DNA from: Octadecabacter antarcticus 307
GTDB lineage: Bacteria; Pseudomonadota; Alphaproteobacteria; Rhodobacterales; Rhodobacteraceae
Direction of reading: 5' to 3'
Assembly: GCF_000155675.2 (NCBI RefSeq)
Contig: NC_020911.1
Span: 3,896,501-3,960,500, forward strand
DNA: 64,000 bases
Shown here piece after piece: positions 38,094 to 49,281 of this stretch. The notes beneath the pieces are model-generated. The model worked only from the letters and a program-made list of their open reading frames with translations. It did not search any database and was not told the origin of the DNA. How positions within the stretch are numbered: position 1 is the stretch's first letter; each line of letters starts with the position of its first letter. The position numbers were made by a program, and so were the translations under genes.

Positions 38094-38366
38094 GGCAAGC
38101 CCCAGCAGAACCGGTTCATCGAAAGCTTCAACGGTAAACTAAGAGATGAATGCCTCAATGAAACGCTGTTTGCTACATTGGGCGACGCCCGCAAAACGCT
38201 TGAAGAATGGCAGGACGACTACAACTGGCGCAGACCACATTCAGCTCTGGGGAACCTGACGCCAATGGAATTTTTAGAGAGAAGGATCATCGACAAGATG
38301 GCCGCTTAAGGTCAAAGATTTAGCACCAAGGACTCCGCGCAAAGCTGGAGGGAAATTGGGGCACAG

Positions 38367-39719
38367 GTCAGGTCTTCGGTAGTCTTCATGCTGGCCTGTG
38401 TGTCTTCGATCTGCTTTTGGCCCGAGTTTTGTTCAAAGATTGCCGTACCAGTAAAGCCGAAAAGCTGAGCCTTGGGGAAGAACTCCTTGATCGCTTTGTG
38501 GTTCTCGCCGAACTGGGAACGGTGGCACTCATCGAAGATGAAGACGATGCGTTTGTCACTGAGCGGTCTCAGCTGTTCCTTGTAGGTCTGTTTGCCGTCC
38601 TTTTTTTGCTGCTTGTTGCGTTTGCTGTTTTCATCCAGCGCAAGGCCGAGTTTCTGGATTGTGCAGACGATCACCTTGTCTGCGTAGTCGTCCGAGAGGA
38701 GACGGCGTACGAGCGAGGCAGTATTGGTATTTTCTTCTACGCAGCCTTCTTGGAATTTATTAAACTCTTCGCGCGTTTGCCGGTCGAGGTCCTTCCGGTC
38801 CACGACAAAAAGGCACTTCTGGATATCAGGGTTGTCTTTAAGCAGTGTTGAGGCCTTGAAGGAGGTGAGTGTCTTGCCGCTGCCAGTGGTGTGCCAGACA
38901 TAGCCGTTGCCACAATTCTGGGTAATGCTGTCCACAATCGCCTTCACCGCATAAATTTGATGAGGGTGCATCATCAGGAGCTTTTGCTCGCTGGCAACGA
39001 GCACCATGTAGCGGCTGATTGTCTGGCCAAGATTGCATTTAGCCAAGAACGTTTCTGCGAAGCTGTCGAGGTGAGTGACTTTCTTGTTATCAACGTCGGC
39101 AAATTCATAGACTGGCAGAAAGCGCTCCTCAGCATTAAAAGCAAAATGCCCGGCGTTGTTGTTTGCAAAATAAAAGGTGCGGTCGCGGTTGCTGATAATG
39201 AAAAGTTGGAGAAAGCAAAGAAGCGTCTTGGTATAACCGTTGCCTGGATCGTTCTTGTAATCGACAATCTGCTCCATCGCTCGCTGGGGACTGATGCCAA
39301 GAGTTTTCAGTTCGATTTGGACGCAGGGAACCCCATTGATCAGGAGTATGACGTCGTAGCGGTGGTGGCTATTGTCCGTATTAATACGCAGCTGATTGAC
39401 CACCTCGAAGGTGTTTTTGCACGAGTCCTTGATGTTAACCAGCGTGTAGTTGAGAGGCGTACCGTCATCGCGGGTAAAACTGTTGCGCTCGCGAAGGGTA
39501 CGGGCAGCAGTGAAGACATCAGGCGTAGCGATCTCGTCTAGGAGACGCTGAAATTCACCATCTGTGAGCGCAACCCGATTCAGTGTTTCGAATTTATCCT
39601 TGAAGTTTGCTTCAAGAGAGGCTCGATCACAGATATCGGGGCGATATTCGTACTTGAGATTCTGCAGCTTTGTGACGAGGGCCTATTCAAGATCGCGCTC
39701 GGAGCTGTTCATTGCCATC
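38367..39719 (-). pseudogene. hsdR: Type I restriction HsdR, N-terminal part only
   Basis: The first third to half of an HsdR motor subunit. The nuclease domain has VILLINGVPCVQIELKTLG (PD-(D/E)xK part), then the helicase Walker A YVWHTTGSGKTLTSF and the DECH box FIFDECHRSQFG. An in-frame TAG at 39684-39686 replaces what was probably CAG near residue 12. The right end is cut by the IS3 after SMKTTED. No hsdM or hsdS is in the window, so no restriction activity is expected. Confidence 0.85.
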
Positions 39720-39880
39720 TTGGGCCTCATTGTTCATTTGCACCTTCTGGAGGCGTCGAATTGCTTGGTATTAAATTCAAACGTCAGCCGAGTTGGTTTT
39801 CTAACCTTCGGCTCTGGATTGAGAACCGCTTGAAAAGGTTTCCCGTTATTTTGCCGTCCCATTTGTGTTTGGGAGCCCAT

Positions 39881-40039
39881 TCAGGTGACTTTTGTAATAC
39901 CCTTCAACCGTTCGCATTTTTCAATCCCCATTGCCACTGCGACTGGCTTCTTCCATGTTAGGCCACCGGCTCCGGCTCGGGCAAGATCAATCACCCCCCC
40001 CAAACTGTACTTGGCATCCTGTGCGCTCAGAATCAGCAT
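39881..40039 (-). pseudogene. Phd/YefM-type antitoxin relic
   Basis: About 52 codons beginning MLILSAQDAKYSLGGVIDLARAG and ending KCERLKGITKVT, the outline of a Phd antitoxin. The usual PVxVxKHGRPVxV core is altered (LTWKKPVAVAMG) and no toxin follows, so it is probably an orphan in decay. Confidence 0.55.
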
Positions 40040-40473
40040 CTGAAACCTCCTTTTATACTTTTTGAGGTTTCGGTCACTTTGACCCAATATTGAAATAACT
40101 GCAATTAGGTACGTTGCTGGCCTACGAGCTTGATGCGCGTTTTACTGCGGCTGAAGAGCGGTTTCACAGCACACAGGAGCCATGGTCCTATTACGGCCCG
40201 AAGCCAACTACGTCTACGTACCGCAGATGACCCTTCATCGTAGGATATCGGCTCTTATGACAACTTGCAAAATGACGAAAAACCAAAGCTATCTACGCCC
40301 GATAGTCAGAGCTGAAAAAGCACTGCACATGGATTGCCAGCCTATCCTGCGGAATATTCACTCCGCTTCCAACACAACTGTGCCCATATTTGCGGCGGTT
40401 ACAGATAGAGACCGTGCAACTTGGCCGGATTTTTACTGCAATTTGGCGGTAACTTAATCGCGATTCACACCGT
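40040..40473. other. Debris between the antitoxin relic and the complex I subunit
   Basis: No complete gene. Around 40113-40228 a plus-strand stretch reads LAYELDARFTAAEERFHSTQEPWSYYGPKP and looks protein-like, but I cannot name it. Confidence 0.4.
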
Positions 40474-40785
40474 CTAGTGCGTCCACGCGCCACGACGGTT
40501 TGTCGCAAAATTCTCACCATAGCCACCGACCCGAATGTTAGCGCGACGCTTTTTAGGTTCTTGGAATGACGCGTCGATCCCATTGGCAGCAGCATAGTCT
40601 AGCGCCGCATCCATGGTCTCAAACGTCATTTGGACTTGGGTTTGCATGTCAGACGACGACGTCCAGCCCATCAACGGATCAACTTCGCGCGCAGACGTCT
40701 GCGCAAATTCCAACACCCAATGCTTGGTCTTCGCGGTGCCCGACGACATCGCAGTTCGGGCGGGCTGATAAATACGTGCGCGCAT
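40474..40785 (-). CDS. Complex I accessory subunit, NDUFS4 family
   Basis: 103 residues: MRARIYQPARTAMSSGTAKTKHWVLEF, then DPLMGWTSSSDM and the end NFATNRRGAWTH. This matches the ETC complex I NDUFS4 (18-kDa) family that alphaproteobacteria share with mitochondria. It associates with the peripheral arm of NADH dehydrogenase. It seems intact despite lying between a type I restriction relic and an IS3, marking this as a surviving piece of core chromosome. Confidence 0.88.
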   Translation of the reverse strand: MRARIYQPARTAMSSGTAKTKHWVLEFAQTSAREVDPLMGWTSSSDMQTQVQMTFETMDAALDYAAANGIDASFQEPKKRRANIRVGGYGENFATNRRGAWTH

Positions 40786-41083
40786 ACGTAACACTCCTTC
40801 AAACTATCTCGACCTTATCGGAAATGTAGTAGGTCAGCGCAAGTGGTTACCGATGCCCCGCACCGCGCAGTCGCGCCAGACTCGAAGAAATTTTACGTTT
40901 TAACTGGTTCGCAAGCCGCGCTGCTACTCTTTAGCGAACGCTTTGATGCAGTGTCTTTAATGGTTCTTTACATACCAACCCGCCGCCAAACGCCCCACCT
41001 TTAGCCAGTCTGCGCAAATCGTAATAAGCCAACGTGACCGACTGTACGTCGTCAGGGTTTTTGGCACCAAAGGCGGCTTAAAT
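40786..41083. other. Upstream region of the complex I subunit gene
   Basis: About 300 bases without a gene. It should contain the promoter of the minus-strand NDUFS4-type gene. No repeat or RNA recognised. Confidence 0.4.
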
Positions 41084-41116
41084 TAAGAGAGCGTTCGGCT
41101 CATCTGGTTGGTGTCA

Positions 41117-42137
41117 TTATGTGGCGTGCAGGCTGTGATGCAAGCGGCGCGCTTCGAGTGTCTTTCGTTTGATCCTTTCCCTTTGTTGTAGAATGGCTTT
41201 GTCACGGCCGAAGTAGACGTCAGACGGCGTGACGTTGTTCAGACTCTCGTGGAAGCGCTGGTGGTTGTAGTGATCGACGAATGCTTCAATTTGGGCTTCA
41301 AGATCACCTGGCAGGAAGTAGTTTTCCAAGAGGATGCGGTTCTTCAAGGTTTGATGCCATCGCTCGATCTTGCCCTGTGTTTGCGGATGATATGGCGCGC
41401 CGCGAGAATGCTTCATGCCTTTCCCTTGCAACCACTCAGCCAGGTCACCGGATACGTAACTGGATCCGTTGTCGCTCAGCAGCCGTGGTTTGTGAACGAC
41501 GTGAACCTGATCACAGCCGGACGCCTTAAGGGCCAAGTCGAGCGTGTCAGTCACGTCCTCAGCCCGCATATTGGTGCAGAGTTTCCACCCTCTCGGGACA
41601 TTGCTGCGCAATACCCTGCCGGGCAGCGGAGATGATGTAACGGCTGTAATCGTCTAGGATCGTACTGAGATAGAACCAGCCCCATCCCAGAACCTTGAGA
41701 TAGGTGAAGTCAGTTTGCCAAAGCTGGTTGATCGCTGTGGTTTTGTCTTTGAACGCACTGGCGGCTTTCATGACGATGAAGGCTGGGCTGGTGATCAGGT
41801 CATGCGCCTTCAGCATACGGTATACGGAAGCCTCTGATACGAAGTAGCTTTCCTTATCTGTGAAGGTCACTGCCAGTTCACGCGGTGACAGTTCTGTCTC
41901 TTCCAGCGCAAGGTCCACAACCCGACGTCGCACCTCGTCAGGAATACGGTTCCAGACGTGCTTTGGCTTGGGAGATTGGTCTTGCAAGCCAGCCTCACCA
42001 CGCTGCCAATACCGATCATACCAACGGTAGAATGTGGTGCGTGGAATGCCGAGCTTGGCCAAAGTCAGGCGGGCCGGCAGATGCGACCCCTCGGCCAGCT
42101 TGATGATCTCCAGCTTCTCTGATGCGGGATACCTCAT
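41117..42137 (-). pseudogene. OrfB integrase of the 41-42 kb IS
   Basis: The N-terminal piece from 42137 ends at DDYSRYIIS. The C-terminal piece resumes as WKLCTNMRAEDVTDTLDL. The 40-42 base hairpin element between them shifts the frame. Removing it gives one DDE integrase of about 325 residues with all three acidic catalytic residues in place. Confidence 0.85.
41590..41631 (-). repeat. Hairpin element copy 6
   Basis: Read on the minus strand: head CTGCCCGGCAG, hairpin GGGTATTGC...GCAATGTCCC, tail GAGAGGG. It shares its stem with copy 3. Confidence 0.85.
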
Positions 42138-42330
42138 TCGTGGTCGCCCCCACCGTCGAACATGCTTTTTTTGAGCAAGCGGAGTTCAAGTGTTTGCTCC
42201 GCAACGACTTCCTTCAGATCACGTGCTTCACGGCGCAGATCCTTCACCTCGTCGGTTGTGGCGGCGCGGGCGGTATCGCCCGCAAGGCGCTTCTTACCGG
42301 CCTCCATAAAGTCCTTGGACCATTTGTAGT

Positions 42331-42364
42331 AGATGCCTTGGGAGATGCCTTGGGAGATGCCTTC
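42331..42364. repeat. 12-bp tandem repeat in OrfA
   Basis: AGATGCCTTGGG is present twice with a partial third copy. It adds four residues in frame. Confidence 0.85.
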
Positions 42365-42366
42365 AC

Positions 42367-42404
42367 CCCTCTCGTGCATGTAAACATGCACTGCCGGGCA
42401 GTGG
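42367..42404 (-). repeat. Hairpin element copy 7
   Basis: Read on the minus strand: head CTGCCCGGCAG, perfect 7-bp stem GTGCATG/CATGCAC with loop TTTA, tail GAGAGGG. Confidence 0.85.
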
Positions 42405-42711
42405 ACCACACAGCTCGGCAATGCTGTCTTCCCCACGCAGACCGTCTAAGACGATCCTAATCTTCTCTTCAGATGAATAATGCTTGCGGGTCGCCCGTTT
42501 GATATCTTTGACGATCTTCTCGCCCGGGCTTTTGCGTGTTCCAGTTGTCTGTCTCATGTCCCACTCCTCTGTGGTTACGATGAGCCAACAACACTCTCTT
42601 ATCAAATATGCCTATTTGGACCCAGAAGCGCTGACGTCAGACAGTGACCGACATTCTGCCATCGAGCAGAACCCAATTATTGTGAAGGACTACCGGCTGA
42701 CGCCGGTAGCC

Positions 42712-43129
42712 TCATTTAGAGGAATGCAATTCCAGATACTGCGTGATGATGTCGTCAGTCACATTTCCAGAGGTGGTTGAGAAATATCCGCATGCCCAAA
42801 ACCGCCTGCCCCAGTAGCGCTTGCGCAACTCAGGGAATTCCATCTGGATGCGGCGCGACGAGCGGCCCTTTATGCGTTGCATAACGTTGGACAGGGACAG
42901 TTTTAGTGGGATCGACAGGAACATGTGCACATGATCGCGTCCCAGCACACCTTTCACGATATGGACGCCCATTTCGGCGCATGTTTGCATGATAATCTCA
43001 CGTATCCGCTCTCGCATCGCACCCTGCAAAACCTTGTATCTATGTTTTGTGACCCACACGACATTTTGTGACCCACACGACGTGAAATCTGTGGTAAAAT
43101 CGCGTCTGCGCGGATGAGGAAAAACGCAT
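42712..43129 (-). pseudogene. tnpA: IS200 TnpA (Y1 HUH transposase), broken by a 19-bp duplication
   Basis: Start MRFSSSAQTRFYHRF at 43129, directly after the hairpin. The HUH motif is in GRDHVHMFLSIP and the tyrosine in ITQYLELHSSK. A 19-bp tandem duplication at 43045-43082 shifts the frame between HVVWVTK and HRYKVLQGAMRER, so no full-length protein is made. Confidence 0.85.
43045..43082. repeat. 19-bp tandem duplication in tnpA
   Basis: Two 19-base units starting TTTTGTGACCC lie in direct tandem and differ only at the last base. They break the transposase frame. Confidence 0.88.
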
Positions 43130-43195
43130 GATCTTCTCTCCTGAATTTTGAAACCCGCATTAGCAGTATGGTTTCAAAATTCAGGAGAGAAGATC
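43130..43195 (-). promoter_or_regulatory. Translation-blocking hairpin in the IS200 leader
   Basis: Two perfectly complementary 26-base arms (43130-43155 and 43170-43195) with a 14-base loop end right at the tnpA ATG. The proximal arm contains AGGAG, the tnpA ribosome site, which would be fully paired. Enterobacterial IS200 is known to repress TnpA translation with such a structure. Confidence 0.85.
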
Positions 43196-43260
43196 AATCA
43201 TAGATTCGCTGAAGCTGGCCGGCTAGAAGCCGGTGGTTTCGATCCATTAGGTGGAAAATG

Positions 43261-43431
43261 AGCTATAGGTCTCCGATGAAACTGGAGCGATTCATTGTTG
43301 GCGCGCGCCGCATCTCCGATACGCCTCAAGGCATCAAGCCGCGCCATGCGTAGCGCCGCCTGTGTGTCAGCGTCGAACCGGCCGAAGGGCTTGGCAAGGT
43401 GTAAATCGGCTGTGTGAATAAATCGCACCAA
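43261..43431 (-). pseudogene. DNA-repair exonuclease (SbcD/YhaO-type) N-terminal fragment
   Basis: Begins MVRFIHTADLHLAKPFGRFDADT, with the metal-binding DxH of calcineurin-like phosphoesterases. It loses similarity after RIGDAARANN and is cut by the IS200 copy at 43260. Only about 50 residues remain. Confidence 0.75.
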
Positions 43432-43503
43432 AAAAAGTGAAGTGGTCCGGCAAAACTGGACAGCGTGCTAAGATGTATCCAACACGAACGAATGGATACG
43501 AGA

Positions 43504-44701
43504 ATGACAAAGCGACGGAACTTTTCAGACAACTTTAAAGCTACTGTGGCGCTTGAGAGGCGCTGCGCGGTGACAAGACGGTTCAGGAGATTGCGGCCAA
43601 GCGGCAGCTCCACCCAACCCAGGTGAGCACATGGAAACGACAGGCGATCGAAGGCATGGCCGGGGTTTTTACCGACAAGGTCAAAAAGGCTCAGAACAAG
43701 GCCGGTGAGATTAAAGAGCTGCACGCCAAGATTGGTCAGTTAGCGGTGGAGAACGTTTTTTTGTCACAAGGGCTGAAGACAGGTTATTTCGCTAAAGCGA
43801 ATTCACCGGGGTGAGCCCATCAAAACGCCGCGAGATGGTCCGCAAAGAGAACACAAAACTGAGCCTGACGCGCCAGTGTAAGCTGCTCAAGATCAGCCGT
43901 TCGTCGATCTATTACACACCAGTTGGGGTGAATGCTGAGACGCTTAAGCTGATGCATGAGATTGATCGGATATTTACGAAATATCCATTCTTTGGCAGCC
44001 GACAGATAGCAGCCTATTTGCCCCAGTCAGGGTTCTCTGCGGGTCGGCATCGTGTTCGTCGCCTGATGAACATCATGCCTTGCCCGGCAGGCGATGCAAA
44101 GCATCGCTGAGAGGGGGTTGTAGGCCATCTACAAGGGGCCGAACACCAGCAAGAAGCACCCACAGCACCGCATTTATCCATACCTGCTGAGAAAGTTGGC
44201 AATCACCCGACCCAATCAGGTCTGGTGCAGCGACATCACCTACATACCCGTCAAGAATGGTTTTTTGTATCTGGTGGCGATCATGGACTGGGCAACGCGA
44301 AAAGTGCTGACTTGGCGGCTCTCAAATACGCTGGATGCTAGCTTCTGTGTTGAGGCGCTGGAGGAGGCTATCGCCCGATACGGCAAGCCAGAGATCATGA
44401 ACACGTCCAGGGCAGCCAATACACTGGCGCGGGTTGGATCACAAATTTGACCGAAGCCAACATCAAAATATCAATGGACGGACGCGGCCGCTATCTCGAC
44501 AATATCTTCATCGAACGTCTGTGGCGATCCCTGAAGCAGGAGGCCGTTTACTTGCATGAAATCACCGATGGGTTCCAAGCAAAACGGATCATCGATACAT
44601 GGATTGGGTTCTACAACTCAGAACGCCCTCACACGGCCCTTGATAAGCGAACACCGGACATCGCATACTTTGGCCATGCGGAGATACGAAAAGCGGCATG
44701 A
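43504..44701 (+). pseudogene. OrfA/OrfB transposase of the 43.4 kb IS3
   Basis: OrfA is frameshifted after VALE but recovers in another frame as VSTWKRQAIEGMAGVF. OrfB is an rve-type DDE integrase split into RHRVRRLMNIM, then AIYKGPNTSKKHPQ, and later at EIMNT where DQGSQY is lost. At least four independent lesions mean it cannot transpose by itself. Confidence 0.85.
44078..44115 (+). repeat. Hairpin element copy 8
   Basis: Head TTGCCCGGCAG, perfect 7-bp stem GCGATGC/GCATCGC with loop AAA, tail GAGAGGG, inside OrfB after RRLMNIM. Confidence 0.85.
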
Positions 44702-44759
44702 ACATAAATCAGATGCATCTTAGCCAAGCCACATACCTGTCCTGAAAAGCAGGGCCACT

Positions 44760-44972
44760 TCAATCATCCCACCGCGCCTTCGCAGCTTTCTTAGCGATCT
44801 CACTGCGTTCTTCTGGCGAGAGCTTATCTGCTCTTGCCTTTCCGCCTTTAAGGCCACCTTTGCGCTGTCCTGACGTGTCAGGCTCATGCTCTACATCATC
44901 ACCAGTGGCTATCCCCACGATCATGTGGGCAAGCTGGTTGGCGTCACGGGATCTTTTAGGTTTATCTGTCAT
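44760..44972 (-). CDS. Small basic GGxKGGKAR protein
   Basis: 70 residues. The C-terminal half, RKGGLKGGKARADKLSPEERSEIAKKAAKARW, is a recurrent small histone-like motif seen in plasmid and phage-associated genes. The stop codon TGA (44760-44762) belongs to the terminal repeat of the IS3, so the original end may have been replaced. Its ATG overlaps the stop of the gene upstream (ATGA). Confidence 0.6.
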   Translation of the reverse strand: MTDKPKRSRDANQLAHMIVGIATGDDVEHEPDTSGQRKGGLKGGKARADKLSPEERSEIAKKAAKARWDD

Positions 44973-45184
44973 GGATGGACCTGTTTCTGACATTCTGTGC
45001 ACGTTACGATGGTGGTTGACCAGTTCTCACATTTCCCGCTGATAGCGAATTGCCCCGTAACCCCGTCAATACTATATCCAAGAGACCTCATGGACGGATA
45101 GTCGTTCTCTGAAGTCTTTACCGTCCCACTTTCCCCACAGGTAGGGCAAGTTATCGGAAATGATGGTCGGTCGCGCGCTGCCAT
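44969..45184 (-). CDS. Small zinc-ribbon-like protein
   Basis: 71 residues with two cysteine pairs, CPTCGESG near residue 13 and CTECQK near the end, as in zinc ribbons. It is coupled by a 4-base overlap to the small basic protein. The family is not known to me. Confidence 0.5.
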   Translation of the reverse strand: MAARDRPSFPITCPTCGESGTVKTSENDYPSMRSLGYSIDGVTGQFAISGKCENWSTTIVTCTECQKQVHP

Positions 45185-45323
45185 ACTGCCAATATGGGAT
45201 GCCTCGCGCGAGTCTGCAAATCAAAGTTTGTAATTCTAGATTTCAAAGTGACCCACTACCACCGCTTCCTTGCCCCTTGCAGCGGCGAAGTAAAACGTCA
45301 CATTACACCCAACAGGAGTGCCC

Positions 45324-47531
<2,208 letters not shown>

Positions 47532-47539
47532 CTGCTGCA

Positions 47540-48387
47540 ATGGGTACCGCCGCTAAGCATCACTATGTTCCAAAGGCAATTCTTCGTAATTTTCGTGTTC
47601 GTGGGGACTCTGTTTTCTATGCTAGCCGCAAAAACTCCATGCCAGAACCTCGAAATATAGACTCAATATTTCGACGGATACGCTACAATAGCTTTCAAAA
47701 AAAGATGGTTCACATGACGATACCGTTGAACGTTTCTTTGCGGAAGAGTTAGATAACTACATCCCAGGTTGGGTTGACCAATTCAATGCTTACAGCTCAT
47801 CCGGGGTAATTAATTTTGGCCAAAAAGCGTCGCGGGAAAGGTTTGTCCAATTCTTTTATAGTCATATAAAAAGAACACCTGACTTTATTGAACCAATTAT
47901 TGCAAACGTCAAAGTTGACGTTTTTAGTAAAGACTTGGTTCAAGAGTATGAAGCGCAGCATAGACCAGCAACTGAAGAAGAAACTGAACTCCTGAGAAAC
48001 GAAGACTTTCAGACCAGAATTCTAGCAAACACGAGAGTCGAAAACTTCAGCCGCCAGTCACAAAAAATCTTGAATGTGCTAGCCTCCATGCGGATTGTCG
48101 TAGCAAGACCGGACAATCCAAAGAAAACATTCATAGTCGCAAGTAATCCAGTCGCGCGATTTGAAGATCATCCATCTCAACCGATAGGTGAACCCGGAGT
48201 CGAACTATGGACGACTATGTCCCCTACGCTCGCTGTTGGCTTTGTCGCCGTAGATATGAAGGACAGCAATATGAGTCTCAGCAATCATCTAGTCAGAAAA
48301 CTGAACACCTGTTTGACCCTGAACAGCCACGCAATTGCAGGCAATTCAGAAAAACTAATCTCTTCCCTTACAGCTTCTGAATGGTGA
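47540..48387 (+). pseudogene. DUF4238 protein, single-base frameshift
   Basis: Begins KHHYVPKAILRNF, the DUF4238 signature. At a run of seven A bases (about 47697-47703) the frame changes, and removing one A continues it through RFFAEELDNYIPGWVD to the end LISSLTASEW, giving about 282 residues. The function is unknown. The gene is more AT-rich than uvrB just upstream, which suggests acquisition. A sequencing error at the homopolymer is possible. Confidence 0.72.
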
Positions 48388-48411
48388 AACGACGCATCTG
48401 TGAGGCACACC

Positions 48412-48753
48412 TCACTCCACCTCACCCCCAGCGTCAACCCAATCCTTGAACCCGCCAGAATTCCGCACGTCCGCAAACCCCAGCGATTTCAACGTCGCAC
48501 CCGCCAGTGCCGCGCGCCCGCCAACAGCGCAGTAGACCACGACTGTTTTAGCGCCCTCCAGCGCCTCGATCTGCCATTCCAGCACACCCCGCGGGATCGC
48601 CACGGCACCGGCGATCTTGCCGCCCGCGACCTCAGCCGGTTCGCGCACGTCCAAAAACACCACGCCGTCCTGCCCGTGCAACACCTTGGCGTCGTCAATG
48701 GAAATGGCCGGAATGCCTGCATTGGCAACAAGGTCGGATGGGGTTTGGGTCAT
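48412..48753 (-). CDS. Rhodanese-like sulfurtransferase domain protein
   Basis: 113 residues, a single rhodanese domain. The active-site cysteine is in VVVYCAVGGRAALAG, with the preceding VFLDVREPAEVAGGKI. It carries persulfide sulfur in the cytoplasm. It stands alone, convergent with the DUF4238 gene. Confidence 0.88.
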   Translation of the reverse strand: MTQTPSDLVANAGIPAISIDDAKVLHGQDGVVFLDVREPAEVAGGKIAGAVAIPRGVLEWQIEALEGAKTVVVYCAVGGRAALAGATLKSLGFADVRNSGGFKDWVDAGGEVE

Positions 48754-48835
48754 TGTACGCTCCTGGGATTTGCTTCATTATATATGCACGACAGCCCAGG
48801 GTTAAACCCACCATGCAGCGCGAAAGGACCAAGCT

Positions 48836-49110
48836 TTGGCGATTGGCATCATCCTCGGTGCGGCAGTGTGGCGGGACGGCCGGTCACCCACGTTGCGACG
48901 GCGTACATTGCATGCATTGACCCTTTATAACGGTGGTCACATCAGTTTTTTGGTGCTGTGTGGCGGCGTCGGGAAACACCCGCCAAGCGAGACTGCCGCC
49001 ATGCAGAAAATCCTGCGTGGTGCAGGTGTTCGTGACGATGCGATGGTGCTGGAGAATCTATCAACGACGACAGGTGAAAATATCCGTTTTGCCCAGACCC
49101 TGATCAATGA
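48836..49110 (+). pseudogene. DUF218/YdcF-family fragment
   Basis: The open frame has IILGAAVWRDGRSPTLRRRTLHA, VLCGGVGKHPPSE and STTTGENIRFA, the first half of a YdcF-like (DUF218) protein. After about 49110 the similarity ends and the frame runs into unrelated sequence, so the C-terminus is missing. No proper start codon with a ribosome site is visible. Confidence 0.65.
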
Positions 49111-49213
49111 AATACAAAGACAGGGCCATTGCAATTTTTTTCATAACAATCTCCAAATTTGTGGACCCACTATGACGCGATTGAACCCGCGCGTCGAGCC
49201 AGCATAGTTGAAT

Positions 49214-49241
49214 AAAAAGGGGCACCCGAAAGCGCCCCCAT
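49214..49241 (-). terminator. Terminator of the beta-helix protein gene
   Basis: Minus-strand hairpin GGGGGCGC-TTTC-GGGTGCCCC followed by TTTTT, 30-50 bases after the stop codon. Confidence 0.8.
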
Positions 49242-49281
49242 CTTCGTCTAGGCTGGTCCACCTTCGTCTAAGCTGGATTAT
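49242..49281. repeat. 20-bp imperfect tandem duplication at the end of the beta-helix gene
   Basis: CTTCGTCTAGGCTGG and CTTCGTCTAAGCTGG repeat 20 bases apart and span the stop codon. The coding frame is not disturbed. Confidence 0.7.

Larger units (their letters stand above)
35405..38366 (+). mobile_element. IS3-family element carrying an IS110 insertion and three hairpin elements
   Basis: Terminal inverted repeats begin TGACCTGCGCCCC on the left and end GGGGCACAGGTCA on the right. OrfA begins at 35468 (RFTDEQIIAIIKEQESGEKTADVCRRHGIS). OrfB runs VDRSTVRYPSRRGDDAELRDAIKRV on the left and [21 protein letters not shown] on the right. It is broken by hairpin elements at 35689, 35835 and 38054, a TG duplication near 36134, a deletion near 36268 and an IS110 of about 1.66 kb. 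There is no target duplication: the left side lies in tniB and the right side in hsdR. Confidence 0.85.
42134..42557 (-). pseudogene. OrfA of the 41-42 kb IS
   Basis: Small helix-turn-helix protein, start MRQTTGTRKSPGEK. The frame breaks inside EDSIAELC at the hairpin element and resumes as EGISQGIYYKWSKDFMEAGKKRLAGD. The GISQ unit is also doubled by the 12-bp duplication. Confidence 0.8.
41084..42601 (-). mobile_element. Two-ORF IS3-like element with two hairpin elements
   Basis: Ends match as imperfect inverted repeats starting TAAGAGAG on the left and CTCTCTTA on the right. OrfA (42134-42557) is a helix-turn-helix protein (KHYSSEEKIRIVLDGLRGEDSIAELC). OrfB (41117-42137) is a DDE integrase with QLWQTDFTYLKV, SDNGSSYVSG and ERWHQTLKNR. 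OrfA is cut by the hairpin element at 42367 and a 12-bp duplication at 42331. OrfB is cut by the hairpin element at 41590. Confidence 0.82.
42687..43260 (-). mobile_element. IS200-type element, copy A
   Basis: About 575 bp with one Y1 transposase gene. Subterminal hairpins are CTACCGGC-TGAC-GCCGGTAG near the left edge and CCGGCT/AGCCGG near 43225. The same sequence occurs at 60843 and 63672, which fixes the ends as GGACTACCGG and AGGTGGAAAATGA. There are no target duplications, as expected for single-strand transposition. Confidence 0.88.
43438..44762 (+). mobile_element. IS3-family element with one hairpin element
   Basis: Ends TGAAGTGG on the left and CCACTTCA on the right form inverted repeats. 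OrfA starts at 43504 (MTKRRNFSDNFKATVALE). OrfB runs from 43811 to 44701 with DITYIPVKNGFLYLVAIMD, RGRYLDNIFIERLWRSLK and the final RTPDIAYFGHAEI. Lesions are a 2-bp AG duplication at about 43555, the hairpin element at 44078, a TAG at about 44118 and a small deletion at about 44406. Confidence 0.85.

Noticed and set aside
42605..42686. Coding fragment between two IS elements (YAYLDPEALTSDSD)
   Set aside because: Only about 27 codons remain and no family is recognisable.
31872..44120. In-frame TAG codons in tniQ, hsdR and an IS3 as evidence for amber recoding
   Set aside because: Other lesions of all kinds occur in the same segment, core genes show no internal TAG, and no suppressor tRNA or pyrrolysine system is visible.
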